A stretch of DNA of 64,000 nucleotides, from positions 868,001 to 932,000 of the forward strand of contig JAFKAC010000007.1 in NCBI GenBank assembly GCA_025766275.1, written 5' to 3'. The notes under the pieces were generated by a model that saw nothing but the letters and a program-made list of their open reading frames with translations, had not been told where the DNA came from and made no database searches. Positions 12,108-22,843 of the stretch are shown here, in pieces. The stretch comes from Lactarius indigo (Eukaryota; Basidiomycota; Agaricomycetes; Russulales; Russulaceae). The position numbers were made by a program, and so were the translations under genes. How positions within the stretch are numbered: position 1 is the stretch's first letter; each line of letters starts with the position of its first letter.

Positions 12108-14879
12108 GCAATTGGAAAAAATAGCATGGTATATTGTCGGGCGTGGCATGCGCTTTTATACAGCAATGGCGCGGAAACCATAAGAAACGCTAGGTTTGTC
12201 CCTGTGCCTATGGACTGCGGAGCGAAGAGGGGGACTCTCTTGGAGATTGATGTGGACCATGGGGTCATCACGTTACCCTTCTGGAAGCAGGTTTGCGCCT
12301 GCGCCAGCTACGCGCAATCGGGTTACTAAATCCCCAATTATTCTGTTAGTCTAGCGCTGCTCAAGAAGGTATGGCTGCACAAAATGAAGCGCGCGCGCAT
12401 CGAGAGGTTACAGATTCGCAGATCTCGTTTCATGAACGCGAGGCACCTACACGCTTGGAACCGAACACTATCTTGCAGCCGGTTATGGGGAAAGTGGTAG
12501 TCGGTTTTGCTTCGTGTGGGAAGAGATCCGCGGTGGACAGCTGTCAGATGAGCCTCGAATGGGACGAAACACATATTTTCACAGCTTCCGTAGCTATTGA
12601 CACCTTTAGAAGGACATGGCTTGGGTGTGTGACGTCCTATCAGTTCAAGAACCTACCGCATGGCGCTATCTAGTTCCCGAGCTAGTTCAATGCTTACGGG
12701 GGACTTACTTAAATCAGTGGGTTCCCTCTCCTCTCGGCGGCGGGCGTTTGTCAGTGGCGACCAACCCCAAGAGAGTACAGAACCTTGGGCCAGGGTTGTC
12801 GAAGACACGAGGAGGACCCATAGGAGAGCATGACACCCTGCGAAAAATCCTACGATATCTAGGCGCGGGGTTCCAGAAACGACACATCGATTGATTTTAT
12901 CCCAGCGTGTAGCCCGCGGAAGCCCGTGTTGCGCCGTCTGAAACTACTATTGTGGTAGTAGGGTATCACCCCAGTCTCGGAATCCAGGATCGGTGGAGGC
13001 AAAAATTTGGGACTTGGAGCTGACTTGCACTCGTAGCAACGTAGTATTAGACGACCCATCGCCTCTAACCCAAATGAGCTCTGTTGCATCCAAAGTTTCG
13101 AGTCTTGGACCAAGTGGTTAACGCGATTAACTCCGACATCGCTGGCGGGGTTGCTGGTTGTGTCCGCGTGTGCACACCTTGGTGTACACATCCGAGTCCC
13201 TTCTCTGGGGCTACCAACTTGTCCCACTGACCTGCTGTCCTTCAGTCGACGCCCCGCTTAACTGCGTTAAGACTACCTCCTAGGCATCAGGTTTGCACCA
13301 AATCCTGAATACCATGAACACGCAGACGTTGTTATACGACATATAAATGGATGCGCCACTGTCAGTAGAAATGACAATTTCTTCAATCATCGATATATGT
13401 GTTCACTAGGGACATGCCTCACGCGCTGGGGCGCAGATATACAAAGACCGTGGAATTCTGTGGCGCTTTCGGGGCCAGTTAGTAACGCTCGTATGTGTTT
13501 TCCCTTATACAGTCATTAAATCCTTCGTGATGCTACGTCTCACTGTCTTTGCTCTGCTGAACCTTCCGTCTCAATGCGTTTGCAGTGACTAATGCCGACC
13601 AATGCACAAGACAAGCCTGTTCAGATTCTTGGCCGGTTTCATATCTAGTAGGTGAACCGTAGTCGTCGTCTTCTGCGGATGGTGCTTGACTGAACTACCA
13701 CCAGGCGCCATCTCCGTCATTTTCATCTATCCCCTCGAGCTGCTGCGCATGTGCAGAGCATTTCGCACCACTTACAGCTTTGCGTCCAGCTGCCCTATGT
13801 GACCGTCCTTCTTGCCCATAGCGCGCCTCGTCTACTCATCTACTCCGAAGGCGCGACCCTCAACCCATCCGTGACACCGATCATCCGACCTTCCATACTC
13901 GTCCACTCAAATTTTACCACGCTTCACAGTCTGGCCTTCTGCCAATTTCAGGCCCAGCAACCAAGACCCGAACAAACACGATGACAGGTACCTGGCACGC
14001 CGACCAAAAAACAGAAGCCCTCACTCGCGCTCGCCGTACCCTCCGACGGGAATTCTATCCAGTAAGTCACAATTTGTCCATGCTTAGTATAATAACCATC
14101 GTTGCTACAGAATCATCATCGCGTGACGCTGGAATGAACAACAGGCCAGAGGACAAGGCCTCACCTCCGACTTCAAAGAATACTACGAAGGGGCTCATTG
14201 GTTCTAGAGGTGCGCTATCCAACTGCACACAGTAATGGGAATTTACCTAATCCATCGGGCCGTTTCCTCATAGCCCATTTAAGAAAGAAACGCGCGCCGA
14301 ACAGTCCGCAAACGTGAGTACCTGGAAATATTGATGACACTCCCGTTAATACAGAAAGCCTTCAGAAGAAAGCCCAAAGACGACAGCCAACCCGACGCCC
14401 ATAAATTCAGTAGGAAGAAAAACTCGAAAGGTCTAATAAAAACGACTGGACCAAGGACAAACGAACGCAATCAACAAGATGGCGGACTTTCCACAAGGCG
14501 ATCGATGAGCGGTATGAGCGCCCAGGTGCGAAGGGCAACAGTGAGAGGTGAGTCCGTCCGCCAACGAGGCTGGGTTGGTGGTGACCGACTCAGACACATT
14601 TTCTGAAGAGCCTTTACGCTTTACTATACCACCCTGGAAGTGACGAATGCTACCACAGGACTCGGCCTTTTCAATTTGGTGTCAAGCTGCGTAAGTGACC
14701 GAATGGCAGTACCACTGTACCATCGGAGCCCATGTTCACTTGTTCAAACCAAATATCATATATACTTAGAATCATGGACGTCGTCTTGGCTTACGGTTGG
14801 GATCAGAACAGAATACGAGACAAAACATTATCAACATCGACGACCGACTTCGCCCGACGCATACAGTACGTAGCCAATA
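12108..14879. other. Intergenic: duplicated block plus unique insert
   Basis: 12108-13000 is the upstream block repeated at 16624-17530 and 19652-20540. 13000-14330 is unique to this interval. It includes a short plus-strand frame from 13981 (MTGTWHADQKTEALTRARR) with a GTAAGT after it, which I could not extend into a credible gene. 14330-14830 is the downstream block repeated at 17540-18070. Confidence 0.55.
12154..12160 (-). promoter_or_regulatory. TATA box of BTB5
   Basis: Minus-strand TATAAAA 47 bp upstream of the BTB5 ATG, inside the duplicated upstream block shared with BTB6 and BTB7. Confidence 0.6.
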
Positions 14880-16623
14880 TCAATGAAAAGAACCAAGACA
14901 GAATACAAAAAGGAGCAACAACGTTGGCAACGTAGGCAAAAAAAGGATGAAAGGGTGAACACTTGTCTGAGGGTACACTGGCATTCTGCCTCCAGTGACG
15001 CTTGCAGTGGCGGTTGAGGAGATAGTTGCTCGTGGCGCACTCCGAGTTCGTGTTCGCGGGATGGCCTCGTCCACGCGACTATCCCTTGTCGGGTTTTGCC
15101 TGGCCGTTGCCGTTGCCGCTGGCTGTGCAGGTGGAGGCATCTGCAAGAGTACCGAATCAGAGGTCAGCAATACCAATTGACATAATTTGTTACCGGAGCG
15201 AATGCTAATCCTTGCAACCCGGAGATGGCACTCCTCCGAGTTTGCCTCCGAGTTTGTGGGACGACCTCACCCTCGTGGCCATCGCTTGAAGGGTTTTGTC
15301 TGTCAGTTATCGTTGGCTGCGAAGGTGAAGGGACCTTGCGAGAATACCGAATCAGCAGCAGTACTAATTGTTAGGCCCAGTGACTCATTACCGGAGTCGA
15401 CGTTGATCCTTGCAACCCGAAAATATCTGAGTCGGTTGCCTGCGACGCACCCCACTGAGTTTGCCTCCGAGTTTGCGGGATGACATCGTCCACGCGGTCA
15501 TCGCTTGTTGGGTCTTGTCTGTCTGTTGTCGTCGGCCGCGGAGGTGAGGACGTCTGGCGAGAGTACCAAATCAGTTGTCAGCGGTGTTAAGCCAAGTAAT
15601 TCCTTACTGGAGTAGATGCTGGTCCTTGCAACCCGAAGATATCTGAGACAGTTGTTCGGGGTGCACTCCTCTGAGTTTGCCTCCGAGTTTGAGGAGTGAC
15701 CTCATCCACATGATCATCGCTTGAGGGATTTTGCCTGTCTGTTGTCGTTGGCTGCACGGGTGAAGGCATCTTACGAGAGCACCGAATAAGATATATCAGG
15801 AGTAGCAATTAGTGTTAAGCCATTGATTCATTACCGGAGCAGATGCCGAACCGTGCAACCTGAAGATATCTCTGATGACCAACTGAATCTCTGACTCTTG
15901 AAGTTGTATTGTCGCTCGACCGGATGAACTTGTGGCCCCGTCAGGGCCTAGTGCACGTGCAAGCTCACGCGCACGGGTAATTTTCAAACTTGTTGACAGC
16001 CCCAGTTTCTTGCCTTCTTCGTGGTCGAGTGGCTCAGCCCGGATGGCGAGTGCCACGTAAGAGCCGCGCAGAAGATTACGATTGAGATTGAAATCCTGGT
16101 ATATTTGTATCTTCGTTACTGGCGGTATGGACAATCTTTCGAGCTCCCGGACACAGAGCCTCTCTACTTGGATGAAGCCCCATTGTTGAGCGAGAGCTAA
16201 AATCCTCTTCCACTTTTCAAGGTTAGCACTATAAATGGAGTATTCACTTTGGCACAACGAGCTCGTCAACTAATCAAACACGGAATCTAGTGAAAACGTA
16301 CGGGTTATAAAAAACCCAAAGCAGGTCGGCGAATGCTTCGCTTGTCGCATCCATCAACACCACGGGATTTGATTCAGAAGACCCCGGAGGATCCCGACAA
16401 CGTCGACTTGGGACAGTGGGAATAAGCATTGACCGAAAATGGTTTGATTCTCTGGTTAGAAAGAAACCATGTATGCAGAAGACAGTGTCTTCGACCTGAG
16501 GACTGGGTATACTATTGAGCTCTTAAATGAGAGTGAAGAGCTGCGTACCCTGATTATGATATCCCCATCGGGGAAAAAGTATTCCTCGTGTCTCACAGCG
16601 GGTCTGTAATTGGGGTTATACAT
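14880..16623 (-). CDS. BTB/POZ-domain protein BTB6 (type B) with tandemly duplicated exons
   Basis: Exons 16623-16549 (25 codons), 16495-16302 (194 nt, two codons longer than its paralogues), 16246-15835, 15769-15608 (162 nt), 15553-15392 (162 nt), 15334-15194 (141 nt) and 15140-14880. All joins from exon 3 on are phase 0. BTB signatures: EEYFFPDGDIIIR, VEDTVFCIHGFFLTRESNHF, DPPGSSESNPVVLMD and LLWVFYNP. Exons 4-6 are duplicates encoding a basic, Thr/Arg-rich segment (TTTDRQNPSSDDHVDE, TPQTRRQTQ) ending DIFGLQG. The last exon ends in a hydrophobic stretch (FLPTLPTLLLLFVFCLG) and two or three residues later the stop, suggesting a tail anchor. A shorter isoform stops in retained intron 3 at 15796. 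About 399 residues if all exons are used. Confidence 0.72.
15194..15769 (-). repeat. Three tandem phase 0-0 duplicated exons in BTB6
   Basis: Exons 15769-15608, 15553-15392 and 15334-15194 (54, 54 and 47 codons) are homologous to each other. Each is preceded by a similar acceptor and followed by CCG or CCA then GTAA. Because both boundaries are phase 0, adding or skipping any unit keeps the frame. The final segment of each (DIFGLQG..STP) also resembles the end of exon 3 (DIFRLHGSASAP). Confidence 0.75.
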
Positions 16624-18077
16624 AGCAGACGACTGTTCTCGGGGAAATAGGATGCTGTCTAACCGGGCGTGGCAATGCACTTTTATACAGCGATGGCGAA
16701 GCAGTAACTCTAAAGAAACATTGGGTTTGGATGCCTCGTGCCACCTCCTGCGGACTGTGGGGCGTATCAGAAATGCCAAAGTGGGAGTCGCCTTTGGAGA
16801 TTGATTATGGGCCCATCGGATCACCACCTCTGGCAGCAGCGCTACGCCGGTTGTTCCTTGTCCCTAGTTTAAGAAGGCATGAACCCTACAGACCCAAGCA
16901 CACGCGCACCGAGAATCTGAAGTACGGCCCGAGATCGCAGATTTCATTTCGCGAATGCAGGGCACATGGCCAAGAGCAATCGCTTTTCGCGGCCGGTTAT
17001 GGAAAAAGTGGTTGTTACGTTCCCTCATGTGAGAAGATATTTGCTGCGGACAGCTGTCAGATGTTGGACCCCGGATAGTAGGGATGAATGACATACGTAC
17101 ACACAGCCTTCGTGGCTACTGGCAGCCTTATGGCCTGGATGCACGACGTACAGTACCATCAGTCCATGAAGCTAGGGCACAGTGTCAACCGCATGATAGC
17201 TCATCTAGTTCGAGGACTTACCTAAATCAGTAGGTTCCCTCGTTCAACGGCGGGCACTTGTCAGTGGCGACCAACCCCAAGAGAATACAGAACCTTGGGC
17301 CAAGGGTTGTCGTTCTACCCTGATCAGAGCCCTAGGACGTGAGGAAGAGCCATAGCAGGGCATGTGGCGCCCAGCGAAGAAATTCTGGGCTCCAGAAAAG
17401 GCATATCGATGGATTTTACCACAACGTCCGTGGAAGTCCGTGCTGCGCCATCAGAAACTAGCAGTAGTAAGCGCCGAATTACAGCGATTATAGTACCTCC
17501 CCAATCTCGGGTCCGAGTCGGTAATCTGGGGCCATTGGAGGCAGAATTAGAGCATCAGAGTCGACTCGTACTGGCAAAACGTAATCACTATATGGAAGAA
17601 AAACTGGAAAGTTTGAATCAAACCGACTGGACCAAGGACAAACGAATGCAACCAACTGGAAACGACGGACTTCCCACTTGCACAGGGCAACCGACGAGCG
17701 CTATGAGCGCCCAGGTGCGGTTTCGAAGGGCAACAATAGGCCGAGAAGTAAGTTCGTCCGCCAACGAGGTCGGGGTTGGTGGCGACCGACTCGGACACAT
17801 TTTCTGAAGAATAATGCTTTGCTATACTACCTACCTAGAAGTGTCAACGATGAATATTACCACAGGACTTGGCCTGTTCAATTTGGCGTCGTGCTGAGGA
17901 AGTGACCAAATGATAGTGCTATTGGAACACAAGTGAAGTTCCCGCGTTCAACCCCGAATATCATACATCCTTCAGAACAATGAACGTCATCTTGGCTTAC
18001 GGTTACGATCAGGACGGAACACAGGACAAAAACATCAACGATCGACTTCGCCCTACCCATACAGTACGTAGCCAACA
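16624..18077. other. Intergenic between BTB6 and BTB7
   Basis: Consists entirely of duplicated blocks: the upstream block (16624-17530) and the downstream block (17540-18070). No gene. Confidence 0.55.
16681..16687 (-). promoter_or_regulatory. TATA box of BTB6
   Basis: Minus-strand TATAAAA 58 bp upstream of the BTB6 ATG, conserved with BTB5 and BTB7. Confidence 0.6.
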
Positions 18078-18266
18078 TCAATGAAAAAGAACAAAGGAAA
18101 AAAAGAACAAATACAAAAAACAAAAAACAAAAACAACAACAAAAACAAGTGACCTCGGCAACATAGCAACGAATCCAATGAAAGGGTGACTACTAGTTCC
18201 AGTGACGCTCGCAGTGACGACCGAGGGTAGTTGTTCGTGGCGCACTCCGAGTTTGCGGGAAGTCGT
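18078..18266 (-). other. Candidate alternative terminal exon of BTB7 with hydrophobic tail
   Basis: This open minus-strand segment is homologous to the last exon of BTB6 and starts after a matching acceptor (TCGTAAG). It is 63 codons long, phase 0, and ends in a very hydrophobic stretch (LVFVVVFVFCFLYLFFF) shortly before TGA. It joins in frame to BTB7 exon 3 (donor at 18872) but not to exon 4, which has its own stop. Either an alternative 3' exon or a relic. Confidence 0.45.
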
Positions 18267-18704
18267 CTTACGAGAGTGTCGAATCAGATGATGATCCTGG
18301 TGAGGTTAAGGGCGCGCCGGAGTGGGAAGACGGTCACGTGCCGGTGGTCGTTACAAGACGAGAGTACGAGACAATGGTACGAGAGTGAGCGAAGTTGAGC
18401 AGAAACGATTCGCGTTTAGGCAAACGTAGGGATTTTACGAGTCAAGAATAATTTTCGATACATTTCTGAAGCTTTTACCGGGCAAGACGAAAACGGATAC
18501 GTGCGGGAACGTTCGAGAGAATGGGGTACAACGGCAGCACATACATATCATAGCTGCCATCATAGACAGCTTTCCGAATCTGTAGAATACACACGAGGCG
18601 GGAAAACAAAAATATACACTTCCTCTGAGGGGGGCCCAAAAAATTGTGCGAGCATGCGCGAATCCGCCAGATCCTCGCCACCCGAGGACACCTGAAGCAG
18701 TCGC

Positions 18705-19651
18705 TCATGACCTGCCCCTCCGACTTTGCCTCCGATTTTGCGGGGCGACCTCATCCACGTGGTCATTTCTTGTTGTGGTTGTTGCCGTTTGTTGCGGAGG
18801 TGAAGACGTCTTGGGGGAGTACCAAATCAGATGTCAGGAGTAGCATTGACGTTAATCTAAGCAATTCGTTACCGTAGCAGGTACTGGTCCTTGCAGCCCG
18901 AAGACATCTTGGATGTCCGATTGGATCTCTGACTCTTGAGATTGTATTGCTGCTGGGCCGAACCAACTTGTGACCCCGTCAGGGCCCAGTGCGCGTGCGA
19001 ACCTGAGCTCACGGGCGCGGGCAATCTTCAAGCTCGTTGAAAGCTCAAGTTTCGTGCCTTCTTCCAAGTTAAGGGGCTCAAGCCGGGTGATTAGTTCCAC
19101 GTAAGAGTCGTACAGAAGATCAGGGTTGAGGTTGAAATCTTGGTAAACCTTTATCTTATCGACCGGGGGTATGGTCATTTTTTCGAGCTCCCGGACACAG
19201 AGCTTCTCTACTTTGACGAAACCCCATTGTTGAGCTAGACCTAAGATTCTCGTCCACTTTTCGAGGTCGGCCCTGTAAATGGAGTATTCACTTCGAACAC
19301 AAATGAGCTTATCGATTAATCAAACACGAAATTCCATGAGAGCGCACTCGTTGTAAAATACCCAAAGGAGGTCAGCAAATGCTGAGCTCGTAGCATCGTT
19401 CAGCATAACAGGGTTTGCTTCAGAGGATCCCGGAGGATCACGATAGGGGGCGCCGGTAATAAACATCGACCGGAAATGGTTCGATTCTCTGGTTAGAAAG
19501 AATCTATGTACGCAGAAGACAGTGTCTTCGACCTGAGGACTGGATATATTTAGCCCTTAAGTGAGAGCGAAGGATGGCATACCCTGATCATTATGTCCCC
19601 ATCACGGAAGAAGTATACCGTGTGTCTCATGACTGGATTGGTGTTAGACAT
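18705..19651 (-). CDS. BTB/POZ-domain protein BTB7 (type B)
   Basis: Exons 19651-19583 (23 codons), 19532-19348 (185 nt, one codon shorter than usual), 19290-18873 and 18809-18705. BTB signatures: VYFFRDGDIMIR, VEDTVFCVHRFFLTRESNHF, DPPGSSEANPVMLND and LLWVFYNE; the normally invariant Pro at the exon 2/3 joint is lost. Exon 3 has EYSIYRADLEKWTRILGLAQ and an insertion in the helix RARELRFARALG. Exon 4 is homologous to the duplicated BTB6 exons (TSSPPQQT, NDHVDEVAPQNRRQ) but hits a stop at 18705. The first in-frame codons of exon 3 are upstream of the ATG at 19178, which is internal. Closest to BTB6. A TATAAAA lies 61 bp upstream. Confidence 0.72.
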
Positions 19652-21269
19652 GATAGCCAATTTTTGCAATGGTATGATAAATGGGACGCTGTCTCACTAG
19701 TTATAATGGACTTTTATACAGCAGTGGAGATGCGGTAACTATAAAGAAACATTGGGTTTGGAAGCCTTGTTCCTGCCCTACGGACTGCGGGGTGTGTCAG
19801 AAGTGCCGAAATGGGGGCCTCCCTTGGAGATGGGGCCATCGGATCACCACCTCTTACAGCAGAGCTGCGGCAGTGCCGGCTACATGCACCAGCGTCCTTT
19901 GTCCCCAATTGGTTTGTTGGTCCAGCGAAGCCTAAGAAGGCATAGCCGCACAAACAAGCGCATGCGCATCGAGAGGAACAGCTCAAGATTCGCAGATCTC
20001 ATTTCGTGAACGCAAGGCACAGGACCAGGAGTGATCTCTATCTCGTAGCCAGTTATGGGGGTAGTTTGGTTGACGTCCGTCCGTAGACCCTTCGTGTGGG
20101 AAGAGATCTGCGGTGGACAGCTGTCAGATGAGCCTCGAACGGAGATGAAAGACATATACACACGGCATCCGCAGCTACTACTGGTGGTCCCATGGCTTGG
20201 ACGCGCGATTGTGGTATCAGTTCACGAACCAAGACCATAGTGCTAACCGCATGATACTATTTGGTTCGAGGACTTACCTAAATCGGTGGGGTCCCTCGTT
20301 CGGCGACGACCGACCATAAGACCTTGGGTCAGGGGTTGTCGTTTCTCATTGTGGGCGCGAGGAAGACCCATAGCAGGTTGTGGCACCCTGCGAAAAACCT
20401 AAGCAATTCCAGACGCGGGGCTCCGGAAACGGCATATCGATCGGTTTTATCCCAGCGTGCGGCCCGTGGAAGTCCGAGCTGCGGCATCAGAAACTACTGG
20501 TAGCTGACGCTGCGTTGGATTGGAGTCTAGGTACGTGGGGCTGGCGCTCGGCTGCGCAGGAACACGGCTCGGAAAGGGGAGCGTGTGACGCGCGGCGGCG
20601 CTGGGTCGGGCAGTGTCCTCCACGAGATAAGGACATCCATTTTGGAATCTTTGTTTTCCATGTCGCAATCTGCGCCTCCAGCAGGCGGTACAAACCAACA
20701 CGCGGTGATGATTGTAGCGGGCGGTGTAAGCCGACGAACTCCAGGCTGAACTTTATTGTGGCTTCTTTATCCTACTATAGCACCCCTTAGGGTCTGAACA
20801 CCCCACTTTCATTGTGAGCAATCTCCACGTGCGAATGGTGCGACCGCAACCGATCGTCGCCTTCATCGAGGGACTTCCATTTCAGACGTTCGTATCTGAT
20901 AGGTTCTACAACCCAAGATGTATCGGGCTGAAATATTGCGCCTGTGATAGTTGTGTTCCTAAAACACCGCAAAATGGCCTCAGGTTAAAATAAAATCTGC
21001 TGTGCTCAGTTATCGGAAGGAGTGTACAGGCAAGCATACAGGCTGTGGCAATAGCTATGGTACATGTGGGACGGTTGGCTGACGGAGATGATGGAGGACG
21101 AACAGAACACACAAATTTACCAAGTGTATAGCAAAAAACATGTGCAGAAATAAGGCGGGTATAATCATGACAGAGCCTGTGGGACTGGGAAGGCAGTGAG
21201 CTAGAAAGCATCGAATTAGAGCAAGTGCACACGACACCAACATGAGATAGGGCGCGTTGTATTGCCACA
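19652..21269. other. Intergenic downstream of the BTB array
   Basis: Up to about 20540 this is the duplicated BTB upstream block; beyond that it is unique. No gene recognised; the frame at 20906-21340 has no supporting features. Confidence 0.5.
19712..19718 (-). promoter_or_regulatory. TATA box of BTB7
   Basis: Minus-strand TATAAAA 61 bp upstream of the BTB7 ATG. Confidence 0.6.
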
Positions 21270-22610
21270 TCATTCCACAACACGCAAAACGCTCCGTGGC
21301 GTTGTTCCCGGACTCCAACCCATCGGACCCCGCGCCTCAATCCGGCTCTCGAAGACCGCCTTAAATCTTTCTACCGTTTGCCGATCGATAATCCCAAACA
21401 CGACACGATCAAAAGAGTGCGCGAATCGAGCGCCGTCCTCGGCTAGCAAATCAAACCAGATGTCCGCCACCATGCCAACATCGTTGCGGAATACGCCTGT
21501 CCCAAAGCTACCGAGAACGATGTTCCGAAGACCCCGCTGTTCAAAGAGGAAGAGGATGCGAGCCATGCGCTCACGCATCGTCCCTTCGATTCTTGCCACG
21601 GTGTCTGGGCCAAGACTGTCCCCGGCGCGCTGACGTACGACACCCGCGTTGACCGCCGCGCATGTGACGACCTCGATCTGGTATGGCGGGACCCAAGCAC
21701 CGTCATCATCGCGGAGGACGAGAACGGACGGAGAGAAGATCATGGAGTGGGTGTAGAAACCGCCACGGCGGTCCTGTTTGTGCAGCTGGTGGAACTGTGA
21801 CGCCGTTGGTGTGACCAGCGACACATAGAGTGTCGACGCGCGTGCGAGGGACTCTTCCTGGGCTTGTGCGCCGGAGAGAAATCCGCCACCGGGTTTAGTG
21901 GCGCTTGCGAAGCTGAGTACGCCTACCCGGCCCGGGCCATCTGCGGTGATTGCGGCGCTCGCATTGAGCTCATGCAGAAGGGCACGCGCACGCTGAAGTG
22001 TGGAGCCTTCGCAGAGTTCCAGTTGTCCCGGTACAGCAGGACGTGAGGCGGGAGTGGCAGTGGACCAGGTGGCGAGCGTTGATTCGGGTGGGAAGAACAT
22101 CGTGTTGTCTATTGAGTGTGAAACAACCTCGCGAATGTTGAAAGTCGAACCCTGGAGCTGTACTTCGCCGCGCTCGATCGCGGCAAGGGTCTCATCGGCG
22201 ATGCGGCGGCGCGAAGCCGAATTGTTTTGATTGTTGCTATTCGTGCGGCCTAGGTGGTCGGGTTCGCCACCCCTGGCCCTTTGTGATTTTTCTCTGTGCG
22301 GGCCACGAGGCTGTGGCAAGGTATCGCGCACCGGGATGGCAGTCACCTCTATCGTTTCTTCGTGCATGGGATGCTTTCGGTACTTTGTGTCATGGAAGAT
22401 GTCTTTGGAATCGCGTGAAAAGTCCTCGTCGATGAGCCTCCTTCGATGGCGGCTCTCAGGTATACGACGGGCAGGAGGTAACACGTGTGGTAGGTGTGGC
22501 ACGACGGGAGCGATGTCAGGAATGAGAGGAGGGTCCTTCTCGTCGTAATACCTAACGTATCTGGGGGCACGACAACCTGGAATCCAGCTCAGCAAACGAA
22601 AGAGAGGCAT
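21270..22610 (-). CDS. Bacterial-type PARG-domain protein (TIGR02452 / PARG_cat family)
   Basis: Single-exon ORF of 446 residues from the ATG at 22610. The frame extends further upstream, but MPLFRLLSW is the first plausible start. After a basic, disordered N-terminus (residues 1-150), the C-terminal part has the microbial-type poly(ADP-ribose) glycohydrolase arrangement. It includes VLSFASATKPGGGFLSGAQA followed by QEESLARAS, i.e. GGG-X7-QEE around residue 240, the signature loop that cleaves ADP-ribose chains through a catalytic Glu. NAGVVRQ and LGSFGTGVFRND downstream match the macrodomain-like fold. Expected to hydrolyse ADP-ribosyl groups; substrate in this fungus unknown. Divergent from clathrin light chain. 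Family assignment is confident; activity is inferred. Confidence 0.85.
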   Translation of the reverse strand: MPLFRLLSWIPGCRAPRYVRYYDEKDPPLIPDIAPVVPHLPHVLPPARRIPESRHRRRLIDEDFSRDSKDIFHDTKYRKHPMHEETIEVTAIPVRDTLPQPRGPHREKSQRARGGEPDHLGRTNSNNQNNSASRRRIADETLAAIERGEVQLQGSTFNIREVVSHSIDNTMFFPPESTLATWSTATPASRPAVPGQLELCEGSTLQRARALLHELNASAAITADGPGRVGVLSFASATKPGGGFLSGAQAQEESLARASTLYVSLVTPTASQFHQLHKQDRRGGFYTHSMIFSPSVLVLRDDDGAWVPPYQIEVVTCAAVNAGVVRQRAGDSLGPDTVARIEGTMRERMARILFLFEQRGLRNIVLGSFGTGVFRNDVGMVADIWFDLLAEDGARFAHSFDRVVFGIIDRQTVERFKAVFESRIEARGPMGWSPGTTPRSVLRVVE

Positions 22611-22842
22611 AAGCGAACTGCGATGATAGAGAGGGATGTGAAAGAGAGTGAAAGGCACATACAAGGGCTGATATCATTCAACACGAGGACGACCGCTAGA
22701 TCACTATTCGGTCATTTGAGGGCCTTTAAGGGCTTCCTCGTTTTGTCTTCGGCTGGCTTACCCGGTTCTCGGCCATCCCCGACACATTCCCACGCCTGCA
22801 TCCCATGAGCCGTTGTTCTTCAAGAGACCAGACGACCAACTA
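22611..22842. promoter_or_regulatory. Divergent promoter, PARG-domain gene / clathrin light chain
   Basis: Only 232 bp separate the two start codons, so both 5' leaders and promoters must share it. Confidence 0.55.
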
Positions 22843-22843
22843 A
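22805..22843 (+). other. uORF of clathrin light chain overlapping the main ATG
   Basis: ATG at 22805 opens 12 codons and ends in TAA (22841-22843). The final A is the first base of the main ATG (TAATG). It is in a different frame from the CDS. It matters only if the transcript starts upstream of 22805. Confidence 0.45.

Larger units (their letters stand above)
10721..13000. repeat. Segmental duplication unit 1 (BTB5 unit)
   Basis: Contains a downstream block, the BTB5 gene and the upstream block. Boundaries are approximate, judged by eye from shared words such as gacagctgtcagatg (12537, 17050, 20117) and agaaccttggg (12779, 17289). Confidence 0.6.
14330..17530. repeat. Segmental duplication unit 2 (BTB6 unit)
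   Basis: Same block order as units 1 and 3. Enlarged by the exon duplications inside BTB6. Directly abuts unit 3. Confidence 0.65.
17540..20540. repeat. Segmental duplication unit 3 (BTB7 unit)
   Basis: Carries the same downstream block, BTB7 and upstream block. Shared words with unit 2 include actggaccaaggacaaacga (14448, 17627) and ccacaggact (14653, 17861). Confidence 0.65.

Noticed and set aside
13981..14235. Small plus-strand ORF starting MTGTWHADQK
   Set aside because: Splicing at GTAAGT gives about 35 residues; no family resemblance and no clear second exon.
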